Assembly (NCBI GenBank): GCA_002310015.1
Contig: DBYQ01000040.1
Coordinates: forward strand, 1 to 41,479
Origin: Bacteroidales bacterium UBA1182
GTDB taxonomy: Bacteria; Bacteroidota; Bacteroidia; Bacteroidales; Bacteroidaceae
Direction: 5' to 3'
Length of the DNA stretch: 41,479 nucleotides
The notes below the pieces were generated by a model. The model was not told the origin of the DNA. It searched no databases and saw only the letters and a program-made list of their open reading frames with translations. The position numbers and the translations under genes are program-made. Positions 20,911 through 30,379 of this stretch are shown piece by piece (within the stretch, counting starts at the first letter, position 1; every line of letters begins with the position of its first letter).

Positions 20911-22605
20911 ATGTCAAAATCAATTCGTTTTGCGCTGTTTGGCGCAGCTGTTCTGATGCTTGCCAGCTGTAAGAACATGCAGGTAAAGAATGAGTATTTT
21001 GTAGTGGATAAGGATCCCCTTGTAGAAAAGGGTGGTACTGTTGACTACACTATCACAGGAACATTCCCTGCAAAGACTTTCGTCAAGAACGTAGTCTGCA
21101 CCGCAACACCTGTGCTCAGCTGGGAAGGTGGTTCAGTTAAGGGTGAGCCTGTAACTCTTCAGGGTGAGAAGATCCAGGGAAACAATCAGACAATTTCTTG
21201 GAAAGAAGGTGGTTCATTCACCTATAAAGGCAGTTTCAAGTATCAGCCTGAGATGGCCGATTCAAAACTTGAAATACACTTTGATGCTACCAAGAAAGGT
21301 AAACCTATTGAGTTAGCTCCTGTCTTTGTTGCCAATGGTGTAATAGCAACAGAATCTCTTTACTCAGAGACAGCTAAGAGCGCCAATACATCAGGTTCAA
21401 AGGATGCATTCCAGCGTATAATTGATCAGCAGAAGGAGGCTTCAATTATGTATATAATCCAGCAGGCTAATGTACGTTCTTCAGAAACCGGTAAGACTGA
21501 TGTGAAGGAATTGGTAAAGGCTTTGAAAGAATACACTGCTGATACTAAGAACTATGCTGTAAAGGATATTCAGTTAAAATCTGCTGCTTCTCCTGATGGA
21601 AGTTATAGTTTGAATGAGAACTTGGCAAAGCAGCGTGAGAAAAACTCTATTCAGTTTGTAAACAGTGAGAAGAGAAAGGCTAAAGCTAGCGTAGACATTG
21701 AGTCAAAACCTGTTGCTGAAGATTGGGAATATTTCAAGGAGTTGGTTCAAGGTTCAAATTTGCAGGATAAGGACCTTATTCTTCGTATTCTCTCTATGTA
21801 TAATGATGATCCGGAGCGTCGTGAGGCTGAAATCAAGAATCTCTCAGCAGTTTATAAGGAACTTGCCGAGGATGTTCTTCCCAAGATTCGTCGTACTCAA
21901 ATGATTCTGAACTATCAGATCATTGGCCGTTCAGATGAGGAGATCCAGGAGGCTTATAAGAGTGATGCTTCTGTCCTGAGTGTTGAGGAACTGCTTTATG
22001 CCGCTACCTTGACTGACGATAAGGCCCAGAAGAAGGCTATTTACACAACAGCTTCAAAGAACTATCCTAATGATTACCGTGCATTCAACAACCTTGGTGA
22101 GATAGCTTTCCAGGATGGTGATTTTGCTGCAGCAGAGTCAAACTTCAAGAAGGCTCTTTCTCTGAACGCTTCAGCTCCTGAGGTTAACACCAATATGGGT
22201 CTGCTCTGCTTGGCACAGGGTAAGCCGGCTGATGCCCAGACTTATTTTGCAAAGGGTGGTCAGAGCAAGGAGAACAATGAGGCTCTCGGTAACCTTTACA
22301 TAGCACAGGGTCAGTATGAGCGTGCAGTTACAGCTCTTAAGGGCAGCAACACAAACGCTGAGGCTCTTGCAATGATTCTGGCTAAGGATTATGCAGGTGC
22401 TAAGAGAGTTCTTGATGCAGTTAAGAATGCTGATGCCAACACAGCATATCTGTCAGCTGTAGTTGCTGCAAACACCAAAGATGCAGCTGCTGCAATACAG
22501 AACTTGAAGAAGGCTGTAAGTCAGGATGCTTCACTTAAGGCAAAAGCTCTTAAGGATCATGAATTTGACAAAGTTCCTGGAAAGGATGCTTTGAAAGATC
22601 TTTAA
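20911..22605 (+). CDS. Tetratricopeptide-repeat lipoprotein
   Basis: 564 residues from ATG 20911 (MSKSIRFALFGAAVLMLASC, lipobox LASC at Cys20); the ATG at 20881 would add ten residues and weaken the signal peptide. The N-terminal part (about 25-150) is beta-rich with sequence like FTYKGSFKYQPEM. A middle segment LKSAASPDGSYSLNENLAKQ (about 218-237) recalls the OmpA-like fold. The C-terminal part has TPR units (for example YRAFNNLGEIAFQDGDFAAA and NTNMGLLCLAQGKPADAQTY, about 385-560). I know this as a conserved Bacteroidales envelope protein without a named role. Its codon usage looks like that of a highly expressed gene. It is followed 15 bases later by dprA. Confidence 0.8.
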   Translation: MSKSIRFALFGAAVLMLASCKNMQVKNEYFVVDKDPLVEKGGTVDYTITGTFPAKTFVKNVVCTATPVLSWEGGSVKGEPVTLQGEKIQGNNQTISWKEGGSFTYKGSFKYQPEMADSKLEIHFDATKKGKPIELAPVFVANGVIATESLYSETAKSANTSGSKDAFQRIIDQQKEASIMYIIQQANVRSSETGKTDVKELVKALKEYTADTKNYAVKDIQLKSAASPDGSYSLNENLAKQREKNSIQFVNSEKRKAKASVDIESKPVAEDWEYFKELVQGSNLQDKDLILRILSMYNDDPERREAEIKNLSAVYKELAEDVLPKIRRTQMILNYQIIGRSDEEIQEAYKSDASVLSVEELLYAATLTDDKAQKKAIYTTASKNYPNDYRAFNNLGEIAFQDGDFAAAESNFKKALSLNASAPEVNTNMGLLCLAQGKPADAQTYFAKGGQSKENNEALGNLYIAQGQYERAVTALKGSNTNAEALAMILAKDYAGAKRVLDAVKNADANTAYLSAVVAANTKDAAAAIQNLKKAVSQDASLKAKALKDHEFDKVPGKDALKDL

Positions 22606-22620
22606 TTATCGCGTGAACAA

Positions 22621-23733
22621 ATGCCGGAAGATGAACTGACGGCGCTGCTCACTTTAAACAGGATAGAAGGACTGGGATGTATAGGTGCCAAATACCTGTA
22701 TGAACAGTTAGGCAGCGCGCAGGAGATCTTCAGGAGTCGCGAACATCTTAAAGACATTATACCCGGAGTCGATCCACACCTTATTGAGGCGTTGGGGAGC
22801 TCCGGGTATGATTGTTTTGTCCGTGAAGAACTGGATTTTATTGAAAAACACGGAATCAGATGCATTACTCCTGCTGATAATGATTATCCTGCACGGTTGA
22901 TTGATTGTAATGATGCCCCTCTTGTACTGTTTTCTTTGGGTAACGTCAATTACAATGCCACCCGGGTGGTGGCCATTGTTGGAACCAGAAAGGCTACGGA
23001 TTATGGCCGTAGCATGTGTCATACCTTTGTGAAGGAGTTGGAGCAACTTTGCCCTGATGTCACTATTGTAAGTGGGCTGGCTTACGGTATAGATGTGGAA
23101 TCACATAAAGCCGCACTTGAGGCGGATATGCCTACATTGGGGGTTCTTGCACATGGGTTGGATATGATATACCCTTCATCACATCGTGCCGTTGCTAAGC
23201 GAATGCTTGATAAAGGCGGGTTGGTTACTGAATTCATGTCAAGAACTATACCGTTAGGCCCCAATTTTGTACGCAGGAACCGTATTATTGCAGGTCTTGC
23301 TGATGCTGTGATTGTGGTTGAATCGGCAGCCAAGAGCGGTTCTCTGGTAACCGCTGAGATAGCATCAAGCTACGGCCGTGAATGTTTTGCATTCCCTGGA
23401 AGCGTGGGTGATCCGTATTCAGTGGGCTGTAATGAGTTGATAAGGGATAATAATGCCGCACTGATAACATCGGCTCTGGATTTTGTGAATGCCATGAACT
23501 GGAATGACAGCATTACAAAGAAAAATCCAATCCAGAAAGAGTTGTTCCCTGATCTGACAGATGAGGAGAATAAGGTATATCAGCGTATTAGAATGAAGGC
23601 GCAAGGTGTACATATAAGCGCGCTTATAACGGAATTGAACATTCCTTATCCGCGTCTTTCAACCATACTGTTCAGCCTTGAGATGAAGGGACTGGTCAAA
23701 CAGGCGCCAGGCTCTATATGCAAACCATGTTAA
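22621..23733 (+). CDS. dprA: DNA-processing protein DprA
   Basis: 370 residues. DprA/Smf binds incoming single-stranded DNA and loads RecA during transformation; it is present in many bacteria not known to be competent. It has an N-terminal helix-hairpin-helix-like part (about 5-70) and then the Rossmann-like core with VAIVGTRKATDYG, VSGLAYGIDVESHKAAL and the FVRRNRIIAGLADAVIVVES, AKSGSL segments. A C-terminal winged helix (about 300-365) reads ISALITELNIPYPRLSTILF. It is cytoplasmic and shares a transcript with the TPR lipoprotein gene. Confidence 0.96.
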   Translation: MPEDELTALLTLNRIEGLGCIGAKYLYEQLGSAQEIFRSREHLKDIIPGVDPHLIEALGSSGYDCFVREELDFIEKHGIRCITPADNDYPARLIDCNDAPLVLFSLGNVNYNATRVVAIVGTRKATDYGRSMCHTFVKELEQLCPDVTIVSGLAYGIDVESHKAALEADMPTLGVLAHGLDMIYPSSHRAVAKRMLDKGGLVTEFMSRTIPLGPNFVRRNRIIAGLADAVIVVESAAKSGSLVTAEIASSYGRECFAFPGSVGDPYSVGCNELIRDNNAALITSALDFVNAMNWNDSITKKNPIQKELFPDLTDEENKVYQRIRMKAQGVHISALITELNIPYPRLSTILFSLEMKGLVKQAPGSICKPC

Positions 23734-23770
23734 AAAAACAGGGCGTACGGGATTGACTCGTACGCCCTGT
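23731..23770 (-). terminator. Terminator of mdh
   Basis: 12-bp perfect stem ACAGGGCGTACG / CGTACGCCCTGT (23738-23749 with 23759-23770). On the minus strand it is followed by a run of seven T, so it mainly ends mdh. It could also slow dprA transcription from the other side. Confidence 0.9.
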
Positions 23771-23788
23771 ATAAATATCTGAGGGGAA

Positions 23789-24787
23789 TCAGAGATTCGG
23801 GTTGTATTTTTTCCACTCGCTTACTGCAGGCAGGACACCTAATGAGATAACCTCATCACGCATAGCCTGGAGATGCTTGTAGCTAGCCTCGATGTCAGCC
23901 ATCTCAGTGGCGGTACCCTTGACGTCAGTGTAGTGAACGCCGGTAGCATCAATGGTTGAAGGCATAGCCATCATCACGTTCTGGAACTGTGAGTTGTTTA
24001 CGTAGCAACCTGCAGGCCACTCAAACTTCTCACCACCCATTGCAGCACCTATCATCTCTATTGATACGAATGAGGGGCTCTGGAATGATGAACGTCCGCG
24101 AAGCTCAATGATCTTGGCACCACCCTTGATAACATCCTGTTTCATCTGTGCCCACTGCTCATTTGTAAGAGCGGGAGTGCCGATGATGTCGGTCAGAGGT
24201 TTGCCGTCAACCTTGGCGGTTGATGCAAATACTGCCATCTGCTCACCGTGACCACCGTATGTGCGTGCTGTGGTAACCTTGTCCTGAGCAACACCGAAGT
24301 GCTTAGCCAGGGCGCTCTGCAGACGTGTTGAGTCAAGAGCAGCAAGTGTGGTGATCTGTGAAGGTTTCAGACCTGAGTAAACCAGAGTTACCAGACCGGT
24401 GATATCGGCCGGATTGAAGATGATTACGCAGTGCTTCAGGTCAGGGCAGTAGGTCTTGATGTCCTTACCCAGCTGCTCTGCTATCTTGGCGTTGCCAACC
24501 AGAAGATCCTCGCGGGTCATACCAGCCTTACGGGGTGCGCCACCTGATGAAACCATGTACTTGGCATCCTTGAAAGCCTCTTCAACCTTATCGGTGAAGG
24601 TGATGTTCACACCGGGGAATGCGCAGTGGCGGAGTTCCTCAACTACACCCTCCAGACCGGGAAGATAAACATCATAAAGGCAGATGTTTGATGACAATCC
24701 CATCATTATGGCAGTCTGTGCCATGTTTGATCCGATCATACCGGCTGCGCCAGAGATGACCAGTTTCTCATTTGTCAAAAACTTCAT
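23789..24787 (-). CDS. mdh: Malate dehydrogenase
   Basis: 332 residues of the LDH/MDH family. It interconverts malate and oxaloacetate with NAD(H); in anaerobic Bacteroidales this feeds the oxaloacetate-malate-fumarate branch toward succinate, the same branch that ends at the fumarate reductase at the left edge. Motifs are the nucleotide loop ISGAAGMIGSNMA (about 11-23), the substrate region GGAPRKAGMTREDLL with Arg residues, and catalytic His180 in GGHGEQM. It has its own promoter and terminator. Confidence 0.95.
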   Translation of the reverse strand: MKFLTNEKLVISGAAGMIGSNMAQTAIMMGLSSNICLYDVYLPGLEGVVEELRHCAFPGVNITFTDKVEEAFKDAKYMVSSGGAPRKAGMTREDLLVGNAKIAEQLGKDIKTYCPDLKHCVIIFNPADITGLVTLVYSGLKPSQITTLAALDSTRLQSALAKHFGVAQDKVTTARTYGGHGEQMAVFASTAKVDGKPLTDIIGTPALTNEQWAQMKQDVIKGGAKIIELRGRSSFQSPSFVSIEMIGAAMGGEKFEWPAGCYVNNSQFQNVMMAMPSTIDATGVHYTDVKGTATEMADIEASYKHLQAMRDEVISLGVLPAVSEWKKYNPNL

Positions 24788-24830
24788 AGCTGTTATAAGT
24801 ATATTAGTCCGTTATTTTTGTCTTGGACCA

Positions 24831-24838
24831 CAAAAGTA
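24831..24838 (-). promoter_or_regulatory. -7 promoter box for mdh
   Basis: TACTTTTG on the minus strand, 43 bases upstream of the mdh ATG at 24787. Confidence 0.65.
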
Positions 24839-24916
24839 ATCAATAACTTGTTTGATTGGTATATAAATTCAGAAAAGTTGCACTATTTTCGCACTGCAAA
24901 ACAACAAAAACAATAT

Positions 24917-25429
24917 ATGGCTATTATAAAATCAGTGAGGGGTTTTACACCCGCTATCGGTGAGGATTGTTTCCTGGCCGATAATGCCACAATCATAGGT
25001 GATGTGGTGATAGGTGAAGGATGTAGCATCTGGTTTGGAACCGTTCTGCGTGGTGACGTAAACTCTATCCGCATAGGTAACGGAACCAACATCCAGGATG
25101 GTACTGTAATACATACACTTTATCAGCGTTCCACTACCGTAATAGGTGATAATGTTTCTGTTGGTCATAACGTAACCATCCATGGTGCTGAGATTAAGGA
25201 TAATGCCCTTATAGGAATGGGTTCTGTGGTGCTTGACCACGCTGTTGTGGGAGAGGGGGCCATTGTGGCTGCCGGATCTGTGGTGCTGAGCAAAACGGTT
25301 ATACCGCCTAATACCATCTGGGCTGGGGTTCCTGCCAAGTATGTCAAGGATGTGGATCCGGAGCAGGCTAAGGAGATTAACCAGAGGATTGCCCGGGATT
25401 ACCACATGTATGCTGGGTGGTATAAATAA
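24917..25429 (+). CDS. Gamma carbonic anhydrase-like hexapeptide-repeat protein
   Basis: 170 residues of left-handed parallel beta-helix repeats ([IV]GxxxxI units such as IGDVVIGEGCSIW and IGDNVSVGHNVTI). The three metal-ligand histidines of the gamma-CA family are at His66, His84 and His89. It could hydrate CO2 or be a related metal-bound member (YrdA/PaaY type) without shown anhydrase activity. ATG 24917 is chosen because MAIIKSVRGFTPAIGEDCF is the family N-terminus; the longer frame overlaps the mdh promoter. A TATTTTCG box, one mismatch from the promoter consensus, lies near 24890. It is transcribed alone. Confidence 0.88.
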   Translation: MAIIKSVRGFTPAIGEDCFLADNATIIGDVVIGEGCSIWFGTVLRGDVNSIRIGNGTNIQDGTVIHTLYQRSTTVIGDNVSVGHNVTIHGAEIKDNALIGMGSVVLDHAVVGEGAIVAAGSVVLSKTVIPPNTIWAGVPAKYVKDVDPEQAKEINQRIARDYHMYAGWYK

Positions 25430-25457
25430 AAAAGGGGTCGTTAACGACCCCTTTTTT
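25428..25457. terminator. Bidirectional terminator between gamma-CA gene and waaA
   Basis: Symmetric stem AAAAAGGGGTCG / CGACCCCTTTTT around TTAA. A-runs and T-runs on both sides let it end the plus-strand gamma-CA gene and the minus-strand waaA. Confidence 0.95.
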
Positions 25458-25459
25458 AT

Positions 25460-26689
25460 TTAGTTAAGACCTATTTCACCTAGAATCCTATCTGAGGTGC
25501 CGCTGTTGCTGCGGACGTAGTCTCCGGCGTTGCGGCCTGCCTTCTTTAGAAATCCCGGATCGCTGATAAACTTGTCAATCAGGATTCTGAAACTGTAGGC
25601 ATCAGTTATCTCAAATCCGCCTTTGAGGCGTTTCAGGTCCTGTGCCTCACGGAAACGCTGGTTATTGGGCCCGAATAGTACGGGAATATCAAACACAGCT
25701 GCTTCAAGTACATTGTGGATGCCTACCCCAAAACCTCCTCCGATATATGCTATATGGCCGTAGCGGTAAATGGATGAAAGCATGCCGAAACAGTCTATTA
25801 TAAGAGTATCGTAACCCTTGATGTTTTCTAAGGTGGCCTGTGAAAGGCGTATGTAGTCCCTGCCGTTAAGAAGAGACTCTATCTGCTGGAGATGCTCCTC
25901 ATGTATCTCATGCGGGGCTATTATGAGCTTCCAGTCCCTTTTGGGCAGGAAGTATGGTATGAACAGTTCCTCATCGGCCGGCCATGAACTGCCTGCTATG
26001 AAAGTGGGGTTGCCATTCACGAACTTTTCTATAATGGGAAACTGCTTGGAGGCGGCGGCTACCTCAATCACACGGTCGGCACGCGTATCACCAACGATAG
26101 AAACATCAGTAATACCTATGCTGTGGAGCAGGTCCTTTGAATGACGGTCCTGGACAAAAAGATGCTTGAAATAGGTGAGAGCCTTGGCATATCCTTTACC
26201 GTACCACTTAAAGAAAAGCTGGTTGTCACGGAAAATGGATGATATGCTGAAAATCTCAATTCCACGTTTGTGGAGCCCCCTTAGGAAGTTGGGCCAGAAC
26301 TCATATTTGATAAAGAAAGCTTTCTCTATCTTAATTGTGTTGAGGAATCTTTTTACGTTGATAGGGGTATCAAACGGTATATAGCACACAATATCGGCAC
26401 CCTTGTAATCTTTGCGTACCTCATAGCCTGACGGAGAAAAGAAGGTGAGCAGGATTCTGCATTCAGGGTGTTTATTGTGAATTCTTTCTATCAGCGGACG
26501 TCCCTGTTCAAATTCTCCTAATGAAGATGCATGAAACCAGAGATATTTGGCAGCGGGATCTACCAGCGGTCTGATTGTATCCAGAATTCTGTTGTGACCT
26601 TTAATAAGCAAGCGTGCTTTCTTGTTAAACAGAGAAGCAACCGCCACAAGGCCTGCGTACAGATATATACCGATTGTATAGATAATCAT
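25460..26689 (-). CDS. waaA: Kdo transferase (3-deoxy-D-manno-octulosonic-acid transferase)
   Basis: 409 residues, GT30 family. It transfers Kdo from CMP-Kdo to lipid A at the inner membrane. The N-terminal membrane anchor (about 3-20) is followed by the conserved LWFHASSLGEFEQGRPLIER (about 50-69), PFDTPINVKRFL, KYEFWPNFL and the C-terminal donor-binding HIAYIGGGFGVGIHNVLEAA and PVLFGPNNQRF. The stop lies directly beside the bidirectional terminator. The gene starts six bases after gltX, so gltX-waaA is one transcription unit. Confidence 0.95.
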   Translation of the reverse strand: MIIYTIGIYLYAGLVAVASLFNKKARLLIKGHNRILDTIRPLVDPAAKYLWFHASSLGEFEQGRPLIERIHNKHPECRILLTFFSPSGYEVRKDYKGADIVCYIPFDTPINVKRFLNTIKIEKAFFIKYEFWPNFLRGLHKRGIEIFSISSIFRDNQLFFKWYGKGYAKALTYFKHLFVQDRHSKDLLHSIGITDVSIVGDTRADRVIEVAAASKQFPIIEKFVNGNPTFIAGSSWPADEELFIPYFLPKRDWKLIIAPHEIHEEHLQQIESLLNGRDYIRLSQATLENIKGYDTLIIDCFGMLSSIYRYGHIAYIGGGFGVGIHNVLEAAVFDIPVLFGPNNQRFREAQDLKRLKGGFEITDAYSFRILIDKFISDPGFLKKAGRNAGDYVRSNSGTSDRILGEIGLN

Positions 26690-26695
26690 TTTTTC

Positions 26696-28234
26696 TTACG
26701 ATTCAGAGGAGAGTTCCGATATAGCCTTCCGGGCACGTCTCAGGGTCTCTTCACGTCCTATAAAATCAGTTATGCAGAATATCTGCGGTCCCATGGCAGC
26801 TCCAACCAGTGTAACTCTGAGAGCGTTCATAACCTTGCCGGTGGCATAACCCTTGGAAGCAATCCATTCCATCACAAGCGGCTCAAGAATTTCACCTTTC
26901 CAATCAGGCTGGCTCTCCAAAAAGTCACAAAGTTCAGCTGTTGTTTGGGGGGCTTGATCTTTCCACCACTTCTTGAGTGACTTCTCATCATACTGAGTGG
27001 GAGCCTGAAAAAGATAACTGCAGTTATCCCAAAGTTCACCTACAAAGTTTACGCGGTTCTTGACCAGACCGACGGCTGTCTCAACGCGATCTATGGGTGC
27101 ATCGACACCATGGCTTTTCAGAACGGGCATGAACAACTGAGCTATCTCACGGTCGCTCTTGAGCATTATATATTCGTGGTTGAACCACACCAGTTTCTGG
27201 TAATTGAAACGGGCACCGGCCTTGCTGCACTTTTCAAGATTGAACAGGTCAACCATCTCGTTAAGAGACATGATCTCGCGGTCATCACCCGGATTCCAGC
27301 CTAAAAGTGCCAGGAAGTTGATTACAGCTTCAGGCAGATAATCCTTTTCACGATAACCTGATGATATTTCACCGCTCTTGGGGTCATGCCACTCAAGCGG
27401 GAATACAGGGAATCCCAGACGGTCACCGTCACGCTTGCTCAGTTTGCCGTTACCTTCGGGCTTAAGCAGCAGGGGCAGGTGTGCAAACTGCGGCATGGTA
27501 TCCTCCCATCCGAATGCACGGTACAAAAGAACGTGCAGAGGTGCTGAGGGCAGCCACTCTTCACCGCGTATCACATGGCTTACTTCCATCAGATGGTCAT
27601 CAACGATATTTGCCAGATGATATGTGGGCAGTTGGTCGGCTGATTTATAGAGAACTTTGTCATCCAGTACAGATGAGTTTATGGTAACCTTGCCGCGGAT
27701 AAGGTCATTTACCTCAACCTCCTGGCCGGGCTCTATCAGAATACGTACCACATACTGGTTACCGGCTTCAATCAGAGCCTTGACCTCATCGGCCGGAAGC
27801 GTAAGTGAATTACGCATTTCAAGGCGTGTGGTGGCATCGTACTGGAAATTGGGGATTTCGTTGCGCTTGGCCTCAAGTTCTGCAGGAGTGTCAAAGGCAA
27901 TGTATGCCTTGCCTGACTCAAGCAGCTGGTCAACGTATTTCTTGTAGATTTCCTTTCGTTCAGACTGACGGTACGGGCCGTAGTTTCCGCCAAATGAAAC
28001 ACCTTCATCAAACTTGATGCCTAACCAGCGGAATGATTCAAGTATGTATTCCTCAGCTCCGGGGACAAAGCGGTTTGTGTCAGTGTCTTCAATCCTGAAG
28101 ATGAAATCACCTCCGTTCTTACGGGCGAAAAGATAGTTATATAGTGCCGTACGTACACCTCCGATATGAAGAGGTCCTGTGGGACTGGGAGCAAAACGCA
28201 CCCTTACGCGACGGTGGCCTTCGTTTTGTGTCAT
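26696..28234 (-). CDS. gltX: Glutamyl-tRNA synthetase
   Basis: 512 residues from ATG 28234; the earlier in-frame ATG at 28267 precedes the transcription start given by the -7 box at 28255-28262. Class I synthetase: HIGH-type motif LHIGG at 22-26 in FAPSPTGPLHIGG, and the KMSKS-type KLSKR at 264-268. It charges tRNA-Glu with glutamate. Length and the RIEDTD and GEEWLPSAPLH motifs are typical. It is co-transcribed with waaA. Confidence 0.97.
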   Translation of the reverse strand: MTQNEGHRRVRVRFAPSPTGPLHIGGVRTALYNYLFARKNGGDFIFRIEDTDTNRFVPGAEEYILESFRWLGIKFDEGVSFGGNYGPYRQSERKEIYKKYVDQLLESGKAYIAFDTPAELEAKRNEIPNFQYDATTRLEMRNSLTLPADEVKALIEAGNQYVVRILIEPGQEVEVNDLIRGKVTINSSVLDDKVLYKSADQLPTYHLANIVDDHLMEVSHVIRGEEWLPSAPLHVLLYRAFGWEDTMPQFAHLPLLLKPEGNGKLSKRDGDRLGFPVFPLEWHDPKSGEISSGYREKDYLPEAVINFLALLGWNPGDDREIMSLNEMVDLFNLEKCSKAGARFNYQKLVWFNHEYIMLKSDREIAQLFMPVLKSHGVDAPIDRVETAVGLVKNRVNFVGELWDNCSYLFQAPTQYDEKSLKKWWKDQAPQTTAELCDFLESQPDWKGEILEPLVMEWIASKGYATGKVMNALRVTLVGAAMGPQIFCITDFIGREETLRRARKAISELSSES

Positions 28235-28254
28235 GTCGTTCTTTTTTTGCGTTG

Positions 28255-28262
28255 CAAAAGTA
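28255..28262 (-). promoter_or_regulatory. -7 promoter box for gltX
   Basis: TACTTTTG on the minus strand, 20 bases before ATG 28234. It decides the gltX start. Confidence 0.7.
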
Positions 28263-28318
28263 ATCATTTTCTCATGAAAAAGTCTTATTTTTACGAGTCA
28301 ACAAACGGCTGTTTCTTA

Positions 28319-30379
28319 ATGAATGATAAAAGACAATTCATAAAAAGCAACAGGAACCTTCTCATAATACTGTCGCTTTTATCCGTGTTGCTTACGGTAT
28401 ATTCCATGCCTGCCAGTCATAAGGAAAACTACATCTATACCATAGGTAAGCCCTGGACGTACAATGTCCTTATTGCACCCTTCAGTTTTTCAATTGAAAA
28501 GAGTGATGCTGTGTGGCAGGAGGAGGCAGATAGCGTCAAGGCTGCCTTTGCTCCCTATTTTAGCCGTAATGCCGCAATTGCAGAGAGTGCTCTGGCTGAT
28601 TTTGACCGGTTCTATAATGACAGCCTCAAAAAACTAGTATGGGATGAATCGTACAGGATTCTGCGCCACAGGCTTGAAAAAGTATATAGTGATGGCGTTA
28701 TTTCTACTTCCGATGAGGATATATTGTCAGACAGGGAACTGTTCCGTGTTTATGAGGGTAATACATCTGTTTTTGTACAGACTTCAAGCGTCAGAAGCAT
28801 ACGTGACGCCTATCGTTATGTAACTGATGCCGATATTTATGTATATGACCGCTATGTCCTTTTGGAACACAATCTGGAGAATTACATTCATCCTAATATA
28901 ATCTATGACGCAGTACGTTCAGAGGCTGATCTTACAGCACAGCTTGATGAGATATCCCATTTTCGCGGAATGGTGGTTGAGGGTCAGAAGATAATAGACC
29001 AGGGTGAGATTGTGGATGAACAGAAGAGCCAGATAATAAAATCATATCTGGATATAGCTAATGAGAAGAATGCTTCCAAGCAGTTCCAACTGCTTACATG
29101 GGGTGGGCGTTCGGTATTCGTGGTGCTGTGCTTCCTGGTACTGTTTGTCTATCTGAGCCTGTACCGTATGGATGATATAGATAGCCGTGCCATCCTTTAT
29201 TTCCTGTTCGGTTCCATATCCTTGTTTACCGTGATGGTGGGTCTGTTCTGCCAGTATTCAAGTTGGAGCATACTTCTGTTTCCCTGCTCCATGCTGGCCA
29301 TAATGCTCCGTATATTCCTTGATTCCCGTACGGCATTCACGGGTTATTTGGCGTTTATTCTATCAACATCACTAATAGTTTCCATGCCGTATGAGTATGT
29401 ACTCCTGCAGCTTATGGCAGGAATAACAGGTATTTATACGCTTAAGGAACTGTCACAACGCTCTCAAATATTGCGTACATGTCTGCTTATATTCGTTTCA
29501 TACAGTCTTGTGTGGATTGCCATTCAGATGACACAGTTGGAGAATATCCGTGACCTTAATCCATGGATATTCCTGTTTTTCCTTATAAACTGCATTATAA
29601 TTCTGCTTGTATATCCGCTGTTGTTTGTAATAGAGAAGCTCTTTGGCTTTACCTCAAATGTAACGCTTATAGAGCTCTCCAATATAAACAACCCTCTGCT
29701 TAGAGAACTGGCAGAGAAGGCTCCCGGTACATTCCAGCATTCCATGCAGGTTTCTACTCTGGCATCAGAGGCTGCCACACGCATTAAGGCAAATCCGCAG
29801 TTGGTCCGTACCGCCGCACTCTATCATGACATAGGCAAGATGGAGAACGCACCCTTCTTCACTGAGAATCAGAGCGGGGTGAATCCGCATGACAAGCTGT
29901 CGCCGCAGGAGAGCGCCCGTATCATTACGGGTCATGTGGAGAATGGACTCCAGTTGGCAGGTAAGTTTGGTCTCCCCAAGGAGATATGCGGTTTCATTGC
30001 ATCGCACCATGGCAAGGGCGTGGCACGATACTTCTACATTAAGTATGCGCAGGCTCATCCGGGCGAGGAACCGGATACCAAGGATTTCAGTTATCCCGGC
30101 CCCAACCCTTACTCAAAAGAGACTGCAGTCCTTATGATGGCCGATGCTGTTGAAGCCGCTTCACGGAGTCTGAAGGAATATACGGAGGAGAGCATTGGAG
30201 AACTTGTAGATAAGATTATAGATACACAGATCCAGGAGGGTTATTTCAAGGATTGTCCCATAAGCTGGCAGGAAATCAACAAGGTAAAGGATACTTTCAA
30301 GGAGAAACTGCGCACCATGTATCACACGCGCATAAGCTATCCTGAATCTACTGCGGGTCTGGGTCGAAAGAAACAGTAA
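28319..30379 (+). CDS. 7TM-HD membrane phosphohydrolase (PgpH-type)
   Basis: 686 residues from ATG 28319, with ATG 28274 as an alternative adding 15 residues. A first membrane helix (about 10-30) is followed by an extracytoplasmic domain (about 35-260) and seven helices (about 260-450). A cytoplasmic HD domain follows, with HD at residues 503-504 in LYHDIGKM plus HHGKG. This is the 7TMR-HDED / 7TM / HD architecture of PgpH, which in Firmicutes hydrolyses c-di-AMP. Activity on c-di-AMP here is inference from architecture. Its 3' end overlaps the convergent priA by 32 bases. The promoter is uncertain; a TCGTTTTG box, one mismatch, lies at 28221-28228 inside gltX. Confidence 0.88.
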   Translation: MNDKRQFIKSNRNLLIILSLLSVLLTVYSMPASHKENYIYTIGKPWTYNVLIAPFSFSIEKSDAVWQEEADSVKAAFAPYFSRNAAIAESALADFDRFYNDSLKKLVWDESYRILRHRLEKVYSDGVISTSDEDILSDRELFRVYEGNTSVFVQTSSVRSIRDAYRYVTDADIYVYDRYVLLEHNLENYIHPNIIYDAVRSEADLTAQLDEISHFRGMVVEGQKIIDQGEIVDEQKSQIIKSYLDIANEKNASKQFQLLTWGGRSVFVVLCFLVLFVYLSLYRMDDIDSRAILYFLFGSISLFTVMVGLFCQYSSWSILLFPCSMLAIMLRIFLDSRTAFTGYLAFILSTSLIVSMPYEYVLLQLMAGITGIYTLKELSQRSQILRTCLLIFVSYSLVWIAIQMTQLENIRDLNPWIFLFFLINCIIILLVYPLLFVIEKLFGFTSNVTLIELSNINNPLLRELAEKAPGTFQHSMQVSTLASEAATRIKANPQLVRTAALYHDIGKMENAPFFTENQSGVNPHDKLSPQESARIITGHVENGLQLAGKFGLPKEICGFIASHHGKGVARYFYIKYAQAHPGEEPDTKDFSYPGPNPYSKETAVLMMADAVEAASRSLKEYTEESIGELVDKIIDTQIQEGYFKDCPISWQEINKVKDTFKEKLRTMYHTRISYPESTAGLGRKKQ

